From: Chloroflexota bacterium
Lineage (GTDB): Bacteria > Chloroflexota > Anaerolineae > UBA3071
Direction: 5' to 3'
Assembly (NCBI GenBank): GCA_014383605.1
Contig: JACNHM010000476.1
Coordinates: 2,466 to 20,248 of the forward strand
DNA: 17,783 nt
This document shows positions 7,314 to 12,583 of this stretch, in pieces (position 1 is the first letter of the stretch; each line of letters begins with the position of its first letter). Position numbers and translations under genes: made by a program. The notes beneath the pieces were generated by a model, which saw only the letters and a program-made list of their open reading frames with translations, did no database searches and had not been told where the DNA came from.

Positions 7314-7754
7314 TCAATCAGCAACCTTCTGAAGCGCGGCCAATGCTTCGCCGCGTCGGGCCAGATTGTCCAATGTTTCCTGGCGCAGTCGCCGCACCAG
7401 GGCCTCTTGCGTCCTCACCCAGGCCTCGTGCGTGGGGCACTCGGCTGTCAGTGCGCATCCCTCAGGATCGGTGACGCAAACGTTGAGGGAGAGGGGGCCC
7501 TGCATGGCCTCCAGCACGTCCAGCAGGCTGATCTCCGAAGCAGGCAGCGCCATCTGGACGCCCCCTCCTCTGCCCCGTTTGGTGTTCAGCAGGCCGGCTT
7601 TGGCCAACTGGCTGATGATGTGGCGGATCAGGCGCTCCGGGACGAGCTGTTGCCCGGCGATTACCTGGGCCGTCGTCCAGCTTCCGGGCGGCAGCATGGC
7701 CAGATGCAGCAAGACCCGAGTAGCGTAATCGGTCTTCCGGGTGATGAGCGTCAC
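7314..7754 (-). CDS. Rrf2-family transcriptional regulator, probable Fe-S sensor
   Basis: This 146-residue regulator opens with the Rrf2 winged helix: TRKTDYATRVLLHLAM, then LVPERLIRHIISQLAKAGLLNTKRGRGGGVQMA, a typical recognition helix and wing. Three cysteines at 93, 100 and 106 (NVCVTDPEGCALTAEC) lie where IscR/NsrR-type members bind an Fe-S cluster, so it is likely to sense iron-sulfur status, oxidants or nitric oxide. The start is GTG at 7754 with AAGGGG upstream; no in-frame ATG lies near. It is the first gene after a perfect-consensus promoter and precedes the redoxin/ferritin genes, so it probably regulates its own operon. The exact cluster type and signal cannot be told from sequence. 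Confidence 0.93.
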   Translation of the reverse strand: MTLITRKTDYATRVLLHLAMLPPGSWTTAQVIAGQQLVPERLIRHIISQLAKAGLLNTKRGRGGGVQMALPASEISLLDVLEAMQGPLSLNVCVTDPEGCALTAECPTHEAWVRTQEALVRRLRQETLDNLARRGEALAALQKVAD

Positions 7755-7803
7755 GAGATTCCCCTTTCACTCAGGCACAGGTAAATGATATGGCAACAGT
7801 AAT

Positions 7804-7832
7804 ATTATACCGCGGTTCTGGCTTCCTGTCAA
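7804..7832 (-). promoter_or_regulatory. Consensus sigma-70 promoter for the Rrf2 operon
   Basis: On the minus strand there is a perfect -35 box TTGACA and a perfect -10 box TATAAT separated by 17 bases, the ideal layout for housekeeping sigma. The -10 box is about 50 bases upstream of the GTG start of the Rrf2-family gene. A promoter this strong next to an Rrf2 gene suggests that expression is set mainly by repression. Confidence 0.85.
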
Positions 7833-7853
7833 ATCGGCTGGGCCATAAGCACA

Positions 7854-7881
7854 GCGGGGCCGATTCCGGGACCGGCCCCGC
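7854..7881 (-). terminator. G+C-rich hairpin after the FAD/Fe-S oxidoreductase gene
   Basis: The arms gcggggccg and cggccccgc form a perfect 9-bp stem with a 10-base loop, about 60 bases beyond the stop of the large oxidoreductase gene and just ahead of the Rrf2 promoter. No strong T run follows, so terminator activity is likely by position but not certain. Confidence 0.55.
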
Positions 7882-7941
7882 AGGTGTTATCTTCACGTCT
7901 GCCCAACGGCGGCAGGGAGTTGCTTCTGCTTTGCCAACCTG

Positions 7942-10900
7942 TCAGCCTTGTCCCTTCAGGTAGGCCTCCATCCTGGGCATGAAGTAGGGGATCACCAGGG
8001 GCAGCATCTTGGGCAGCAGGTTCTCCATGGCTGCGGGCATCAGGTCGGGCATCTGCTCCTCCATTTGCTGGGGCATGGGGACGCGCTCACCTACCGCGGC
8101 CAGCATGTCAGGCATTACCTTGGGCATCATGCCCGGCATGAGGAGGGGGAAGAGCGTGGGCATCAGCGGCCTCATGATCGCAATCATGCCGTTGCGCACC
8201 GGCCCTGGCGCTGCCTTGACCATCTTCATCATGCCCTTGAATGGTTGCGGCATAGCCTCGATCATCTGGGGCAACAGCCCGGCCATGAAATCGGCCATGG
8301 GCTCTGGCTTGAGCAGGTTGATCATGGCCTCGAAGACGCCCCACATCTCCAGAGCATACGGCGTGGGGTTGGGATGCTCGACCCCTGCGGCGTCGCAGGC
8401 CAGGTGGGCCAGATCGATGATGGGCAGGTCGCGGCCGGTCTTCTGCGCTGTCACGCGGAACTGCACCTCGCAGCAGGGGCAGGAGGTGGCCATCGCCTGG
8501 GCGCCGGTGGCTTCGGCTTCCTGCAAGCGCAAATCGCCAATGCGTTTCGCTGCTGGCGGGTCGGCCACCAGGCTCAGCACCGAGCCGCAGCAGTGGGCCT
8601 CCTGGCGGTTATGCTCCATCTCCACGAACTCGAGGCCGGGTATCGCCTGGAGCACCTGGCGGGGCGCCTCGTAGATCGCCCCGGCTCGCCCCATGTGGCA
8701 AGAGTCGTGCCAGGTGACCTTCATGTCCACGGTGTGGTTGAAGGCCATCTTGCCAGAGGTAATCTGCTCGGCGATCACCTCACTCCAGTGCCTGGCCTCG
8801 AAGGGGTAGTCCAGGCCCAGTTTTTCTGCCCACTGGGGGTAATAAGTCTTCCATACCAGCCAGCAGGCGGGGCAAGAGGTGACCACGGTCTTGACGCCGC
8901 GGGCCTTCATGGCCGCGATGTTGTGGCGCATGATCTCCTCCCAAGTGTCCCACAGACCGGACACCAACATGGGGATGCCGCAGCAGGCTTCGTCCGCGCC
9001 CAGGTAAGTGAACTCAATGCCTGCCTTGATCAGCAGACAGGCGGTGGCCTGGGCGATGTCGTGTTCGACGTACGAGGCGGTGCAGCCGGGGAAGTAGGCG
9101 ACCTCCGCCTGCTCGGGCAACATGCCCAGCTTGTCTTCAGGCATCCAGCGGGGGCGGTCGACGCGGTAGGCGGCCCAGATGTTGTGCTCCTTGTGCAACG
9201 ACTGGCGCATGATCTCGAAGGGCGGGAAGGTGAGGCGGTCCTGCTCGTGGATCAGCAAACCGCGCAGCTTGAGCCAACTCGGTTCGATGGGCAGGTCCTC
9301 GCTGCAGCGCACGTTGCATAGCTCGCAGGTGGTACAGGCCATGATGGAGTCCACCATCTTCTGGTTCCATTCCACCTTGCCCTCCATGTACTGTCGCAGG
9401 AAATACCACTTAGCGTGGGGCGTCTGCGATTCCCAGCCACGGCCATAGTATTGGTCGCATTCGTCCACGCAGTAGCCGCATTGGGAGCAGGCGTAGGCGT
9501 ACCAGGCTACGTCGTCGGGGATGCCACGACGGCCCTGGCCCTCGATCCGCTCGCCGATGGGTGATTTAGCCGCGTTGCCGAAGGCCCGCACCACCGGCTC
9601 GAAGGTCTCGGCCAGGCCCATGAAGGCCGAAAGCAGCGGCCTGCCGTCCAGCACCTTGCCGGGGTTGAGCAACCCCTGGGGATCCACCTGCTCTTTGAAC
9701 TGCCGCAAGCGGCGCACCCGCTCGGCCCCCAGCACGTTTTCCGCCTCTTTGGCGAAATAGAGCCCGGTAGCATAGGCCCGTCCGCCGTTCTCCTTGGCGG
9801 TCCTCAGCACGGTCAGCGCCAGGCCGAAGGCGAAGTTGAAGGTGAACTTGCGTTCGTCGTGCAGGATGAAGCCCAGCAGCGCGACTTCGCCGTTGCCGGC
9901 CACCAGCCCTTCCAGCACCATGGGCAGTCCGATGCGGGTTTCGATCCCCCGGAGCGCGCTATCCAGGTTGTCCAGCGGCACCAGGACCTCGGCGGGAGCG
10001 ATGCTTGGCCCCAACCGCTTGACGTGCATCAGGTTGAAGCGCTCCTGCCATTCGTGCTGCGTGACCTCGCCGTCCAGGAGCTCTCCGCCGCCGACGCTGA
10101 GCAAGGCGGGGAGTTGCGCTTCGATTTCGTCGCCGCGCGATGCAGGGGCTACGAAGATAGCCACGTACCCATCGGGGATGGTGGGCCTATGCTCCTCTAC
10201 GGCGTGACCGTGCTCGATATGTGGCGGCAACTGGTTCTTGAGTTCGGCCATCTTGGGATTGATGAAGTTGACCGACCAGAGGGGCAGTTCAGTCTTTGGC
10301 AGCGCTTTCAGCGTGCGCACCAAGCCCTCGGCCGTGCTGAAGCAGGCGCCCCACAGCGCCTCCTCCTCGGCAGTGCGCACCCGAATGGTGACGGCGGTGA
10401 TGAAACCGGTGATCCCCTCGGCCTCGCTGACCAAGTCCAACTCAGTCCCTTGGAGTTCTCTGAGTTCCCCATTGGGCAGAACCACCCGACAGGAAACGAC
10501 GTTCTCCCGGAACGGCCCATACTCGTAGGCTCCATAGCCCATGCCGCCTTGGGCCAGCCAGCCGGCCACCGTGGACGAGGGGGCGCTGGAAGGGTAGGTG
10601 CGCAGGGCCAGGCCGTGCTTGGCCAGTTCCTTCCCCAGCTTCTCCCAGACCATGCCCGGTTGTACAGTGACGGTCATGGCCTCCGCATCCAGGCTGATGA
10701 TCTCATTCATCCAGGCGAAGTCCACGACCAGCCCGCCTTTGATCGGCATAGCACCACCGTAGCCAGAGGTGGCGTGGCCGCGCGGCACCAGCGGAACGTC
10801 GTGGGCTTGTGCGAACTCTACCAGCTCTAGCACTTGCTCTTCGCTGAGCGGTTGGACCACGCCGGCCGGCAGGGTGTTGCCCACCAGCGGCTTGATCAGA

Positions 10901-11016
10901 CCAGGCAGAGAGCCCACGTCGTGGCTGTAGAAGAGCCGCTCCAGCTTGTCGAAGGCCACCCGCGGGCCGAACTTCTCCCGCAGAGCCTCTTGCAGTCCTG
11001 GGGTTAATTCTCGCAT
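7942..11016 (-). CDS. FAD-linked oxidase / 4Fe-4S / CCG-domain oxidoreductase with Met-rich tail
   Basis: This 1024-residue protein combines several redox modules. Residues about 50-215 are a GlcD-type FAD-binding domain (VPLVPRGHATSGYGG, TVTVQPGMVW, GGMGYGAYEYG). Residues about 220-460 are the FAD-oxidase C-terminal domain, ending QVDPQGLLNPGKVL. Two 4Fe-4S motifs follow: Cys510/513/516/520 and Cys561/564/567/571. Two CCG domains like those of HdrD/GlpC/GlcF follow, with CCG at 678-680 and 809-811 and partner motifs CPAC (715-718) and CPCC (846-849). Residues about 905-1024 form an unusual Met/Pro-rich tail with 23 methionines. It probably oxidises a 2-hydroxyacid such as lactate or glycolate and passes electrons to ferredoxin or membrane carriers. 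The ATG at 11016 has GGAGAG ahead of it. It lies 20 bases after a ferredoxin gene, its likely partner. Substrate is unknown. Confidence 0.92.
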   Translation of the reverse strand: MRELTPGLQEALREKFGPRVAFDKLERLFYSHDVGSLPGLIKPLVGNTLPAGVVQPLSEEQVLELVEFAQAHDVPLVPRGHATSGYGGAMPIKGGLVVDFAWMNEIISLDAEAMTVTVQPGMVWEKLGKELAKHGLALRTYPSSAPSSTVAGWLAQGGMGYGAYEYGPFRENVVSCRVVLPNGELRELQGTELDLVSEAEGITGFITAVTIRVRTAEEEALWGACFSTAEGLVRTLKALPKTELPLWSVNFINPKMAELKNQLPPHIEHGHAVEEHRPTIPDGYVAIFVAPASRGDEIEAQLPALLSVGGGELLDGEVTQHEWQERFNLMHVKRLGPSIAPAEVLVPLDNLDSALRGIETRIGLPMVLEGLVAGNGEVALLGFILHDERKFTFNFAFGLALTVLRTAKENGGRAYATGLYFAKEAENVLGAERVRRLRQFKEQVDPQGLLNPGKVLDGRPLLSAFMGLAETFEPVVRAFGNAAKSPIGERIEGQGRRGIPDDVAWYAYACSQCGYCVDECDQYYGRGWESQTPHAKWYFLRQYMEGKVEWNQKMVDSIMACTTCELCNVRCSEDLPIEPSWLKLRGLLIHEQDRLTFPPFEIMRQSLHKEHNIWAAYRVDRPRWMPEDKLGMLPEQAEVAYFPGCTASYVEHDIAQATACLLIKAGIEFTYLGADEACCGIPMLVSGLWDTWEEIMRHNIAAMKARGVKTVVTSCPACWLVWKTYYPQWAEKLGLDYPFEARHWSEVIAEQITSGKMAFNHTVDMKVTWHDSCHMGRAGAIYEAPRQVLQAIPGLEFVEMEHNRQEAHCCGSVLSLVADPPAAKRIGDLRLQEAEATGAQAMATSCPCCEVQFRVTAQKTGRDLPIIDLAHLACDAAGVEHPNPTPYALEMWGVFEAMINLLKPEPMADFMAGLLPQMIEAMPQPFKGMMKMVKAAPGPVRNGMIAIMRPLMPTLFPLLMPGMMPKVMPDMLAAVGERVPMPQQMEEQMPDLMPAAMENLLPKMLPLVIPYFMPRMEAYLKGQG

Positions 11017-11036
11017 GTTCTTCTCTCCGATCTCTA

Positions 11037-11261
11037 TCAGTTGTCGTTCTTGCCGTCGAGCACCACGGCCTCGTACGGGCAGGCGGGGATGCACGCGTAG
11101 CAACCGTCGCAGCTCGCGGCATCAATGAATGGCGCTTCATCCCGCTCGAAACGCAGCACCGCCCGGCCGCGGCAGGCGGGGATCACCGGGCAGCGGCGGC
11201 AGGCCTGGCACAGCGCCTCGTCAATGGAGGGGATGGGTTTGCCAGCAGGGGAAGCGGGCAC
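11037..11261 (-). CDS. Two-cluster [4Fe-4S] ferredoxin
   Basis: This 74-residue protein has two cysteine groups suited to 4Fe-4S clusters: CQACRRCPVIPAC, with a longer last spacing than the classical motif, and CDGCYACIPACPYEAV, which is classical. It would carry electrons in the cytoplasm, most simply to or from the FAD/Fe-S oxidoreductase encoded 20 bases downstream. The start is GTG at 11261, only three bases after the ArsR stop codon, with GGAGG about 11 bases upstream inside the end of the ArsR gene. No other in-frame Met precedes the first cysteine, so coupled translation with the regulator is likely. The extra residues in the first motif may tune that cluster. Confidence 0.88.
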   Translation of the reverse strand: MPASPAGKPIPSIDEALCQACRRCPVIPACRGRAVLRFERDEAPFIDAASCDGCYACIPACPYEAVVLDGKNDN

Positions 11262-11264
11262 GGT

Positions 11265-11615
11265 TCAGGCTGCCTCCACTGTCATGGCCTGGGCCAGCGC
11301 GGCGCGATGGGTCAGGATGTCCGCCATGACCTCCCGCAGCAGTTCCAGTGCTTCGATGATACGCTCGTCCGCCAAGCTGTAGATCACGTGGGCGCCATCT
11401 CGCTGTGTGGTGGCCATGTGCCGGTCGCGCAACACCTTGAGGTGCCGGGAGACGGTAGACTGGGGGGCATCCAGCGTGCTGACCAGTTCGCCCACGGCCT
11501 TGGGTCCCTCGGCCAGTTCGTAAAGGATGGCGATGCGGCGGGTGTCGGCCAGCGCGCCGCAGATTTCGGCGTGGAAGGCGTTGAGTTCCTCTTGGAGGGG
11601 TTTCCGCAATGGCAT
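11265..11615 (-). CDS. ArsR/SmtB-family winged-helix regulator
   Basis: This 116-residue regulator has the ArsR fold: EICGALADTRRIAILYELAEGPKAVGELVSTLDAPQSTVSRHLKVLRDRHMATTQRDGAHVIYSLAD, with recognition helix around QSTVSRHLKVL and wing around RDGAHVIYSL. It has only one cysteine (CGAL) and lacks the classical ELCVC arsenic site, so the effector may be a non-arsenic metal, a redox signal or a metabolite. The ATG at 11615 is preceded by GGAGAT. It leads a three-gene unit with the ferredoxin and the FAD/Fe-S oxidoreductase, whose expression it presumably controls together with its own. Two copies of a 10-base repeat flank its probable -10 box. Confidence 0.93.
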   Translation of the reverse strand: MPLRKPLQEELNAFHAEICGALADTRRIAILYELAEGPKAVGELVSTLDAPQSTVSRHLKVLRDRHMATTQRDGAHVIYSLADERIIEALELLREVMADILTHRAALAQAMTVEAA

Positions 11616-11659
11616 GATGATAGATCTCCGTTTTCACCATTCCCTATATTCGGATAAGC

Positions 11660-11721
11660 GGATGTATGAATGATAAAAATTATACCCCATTCCTGACCGG
11701 GGATGTATGACGCGCATCATA
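11660..11721 (-). promoter_or_regulatory. Promoter and operator-like repeats upstream of ArsR-type gene
   Basis: A perfect -10 box TATAAT lies on the minus strand at 11679-11684; the sequence at the -35 position is a poor match. GGATGTATGA (plus strand) occurs at 11660-11669 and again at 11701-11710, exactly 41 bases apart and on either side of the -10 box. The upstream copy overlaps a near-palindrome tatgacgcgcatcata (11706-11721). The arrangement fits binding sites for the ArsR-type regulator, but no binding site is proven. Confidence 0.55.
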
Positions 11722-11828
11722 AATCAGACCACTTCGGCACCGGCAGTACAGCCGTGGGGAACCTCGATCTCCTTTCCCTGTGCTCTTCCTCCATTCTCCA
11801 CCAAGCTCGATCGGCAGGATCAAATCCA

Positions 11829-11857
11829 GCGCAAGCGCAGCTACCACGCGCTTGCGC
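11829..11857 (-). terminator. Strong hairpin after the second MoaD-like gene
   Basis: The arms gcgcaagcgc (11829-11838) and gcgcttgcgc (11848-11857) form a perfect 10-bp stem with a 9-base loop, starting three bases beyond the MoaD-like stop codon. The following minus-strand sequence has only a short T stretch, so it is a likely but incomplete intrinsic terminator for the aldehyde-oxidoreductase unit. The rest of the gap up to 11655, apart from the ArsR promoter region, shows no gene. Confidence 0.6.
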
Positions 11858-11860
11858 CGT

Positions 11861-12103
11861 TCACCCCCCGGCCACTGGCGGGAAGAAGGCCACCCGGTCG
11901 CCGTCACGAAGCCGGTAGTCGTCGTCCTGATGCCGGTTGTTGACGAAAGATGTCTTCACCTCGCTTTTCGGTACGCCCAGCCGGACCAGCAAGTCGGCCA
12001 GCCGGGAACCTTCGGGCATTTGCAAGACCACCGGTTCGCCAACACCCGTTTCGGGGCTGTATTTGCGCAACGTGGCATACAGCCGCACCTCAGCCGTGAT
12101 CAT
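11861..12103 (-). CDS. MoaD/ThiS-like ubiquitin-fold protein with C-terminal Gly-Gly
   Basis: This protein of about 80 residues has the beta-grasp pattern of MoaD/ThiS: EVRLYATLRKYSP at the start, LADLLVRLGVP in the middle and RDGDRVAFFPPVAGG at the end. The C-terminal Gly-Gly is the site activated and thiocarboxylated in sulfur carriers used for the molybdopterin dithiolene, so it can be a real sulfur carrier for the tungsten or molybdenum pterin cofactor. It sits downstream of the aldehyde oxidoreductase and overlaps the other MoaD-like gene. The start is uncertain: ATG at 12103 is favoured because an AGGTGA-like site lies at a workable distance, while an in-frame GTG at 12115 is possible. 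I assign no gene symbol, since it may be dedicated to this enzyme. Confidence 0.88.
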   Translation of the reverse strand: MITAEVRLYATLRKYSPETGVGEPVVLQMPEGSRLADLLVRLGVPKSEVKTSFVNNRHQDDDYRLRDGDRVAFFPPVAGG

Positions 12104-12386
12104 CCTCTTCTTCACCTACCTTCACGAAATACCACTTGTAGAGCAACTGCATGTCGTCCGGGAAGACCGCCAGGCGGTCGCCGTCCTCGACCCTTCTCGT
12201 CAGAGCGGAGTATTGCCAGTTTAGGAAGACGTTGCTCCCCACCTCCTCCATCGGCACGCCCAACCCCTCCAACACTTCCTGGATAGTATCGCCCTCTTGC
12301 ACCGGCACGTAGATGACGGAATCGCTGGCGGGGTCCTGCTCATTGGCGAAGCGGCGCAGCTTGCCGTACAGGTGGATCTCGATCAT
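12090..12386 (-). CDS. MoaD-like ubiquitin-fold protein lacking the Gly-Gly tail
   Basis: This 98-residue protein shares the beta-grasp pattern of its neighbour: IEIHLYGKLRRFAN, the middle stretch IQEVLEGLGVPMEEVGSNVF, and VEDGDRLAVFPDDMQLLY near the end. Instead of stopping after a Gly-Gly it runs on into KWYFVKVGEEEDDHG, an acidic tail with no di-glycine. It therefore cannot act by the usual thiocarboxylate chemistry and may be a structural or cofactor-insertion partner for the aldehyde oxidoreductase (inference). The ATG at 12386 has GAGGGAG ahead of it; an in-frame ATG at 12398 has no such site. Its 3' end overlaps the start of the Gly-Gly MoaD-like gene by about 14 bases, so the two are probably made together. 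Confidence 0.85.
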   Translation of the reverse strand: MIEIHLYGKLRRFANEQDPASDSVIYVPVQEGDTIQEVLEGLGVPMEEVGSNVFLNWQYSALTRRVEDGDRLAVFPDDMQLLYKWYFVKVGEEEDDHG

Positions 12387-12398
12387 GTTCTCCCTCAT

Positions 12399-12420
12399 AC
12401 TTCGACAAGCTCAGCACAAG
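12399..12420. repeat. Dispersed repeat 'cttcgacaagctcagcacaag'
   Basis: The sequence acttcgacaagctcagcaca directly upstream of the first MoaD-like gene matches a string I recognise, from memory, as a common dispersed intergenic repeat in environmental Chloroflexota-like and other genomes. It ends only a few bases before the ribosome-binding site. A genome-wide count would confirm it. Confidence 0.4.
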
Positions 12421-12431
12421 GCAAAGCAAGT

Positions 12432-12462
12432 GGGGATTGGAGCAAGGCAAGCCCCAATCCCC
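12432..12462 (-). repeat. Stem-loop between aldehyde oxidoreductase and MoaD-like genes
   Basis: The arms ggggattgg (12432-12440) and ccaatcccc (12454-12462) form a perfect 9-bp stem with a 13-base loop. No T run follows on the minus strand, so read-through into the MoaD-like genes is plausible; the stem may stabilise or process the transcript. Confidence 0.55.
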
Positions 12463-12482
12463 GCTGCAAGACCGTGCGTCGT

Positions 12483-12583
12483 GCTAGAACCAATGTACCG
12501 TTTGGTTAAGCAACGTAGAGGCGGCTCCCAGCCGCCGGCCTGGGGCCGGCTCTTCGTTAACTAAACCGTATTGGGGCTAGAAC
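12483..12583. mobile_element. 85-bp palindromic MITE-like element with 8-bp flanking duplication
   Basis: An 85-base palindromic element (12491-12575) is flanked by direct copies of gctagaac at 12483-12490 and 12576-12583. Its ends, caatgtaccgtttggttaag and the reverse complement of ttaactaaaccgtattgg, form an imperfect terminal inverted repeat. The core holds two perfect stems, ggcggct/agccgcc and gccggcc/ggccggc. The right-hand copy of the flanking repeat includes the stop codon of the aldehyde oxidoreductase. It codes for nothing and looks like a non-autonomous insertion exactly at the 3' end of that gene. The responsible transposase is not in the window. Confidence 0.6.

Noticed and set aside
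7948..9321. Plus-strand open frame of about 457 residues
   Set aside because: It is antisense to the FAD/Fe-S oxidoreductase, whose domains and cysteine motifs are unmistakable; the His/Gly/Leu-rich translation is a shadow.
11680..11907. Minus-strand frame of about 75 residues between the MoaD-like and ArsR genes
   Set aside because: It overlaps the end of the MoaD-like gene, the terminator hairpin and the ArsR promoter region, and resembles no protein family.
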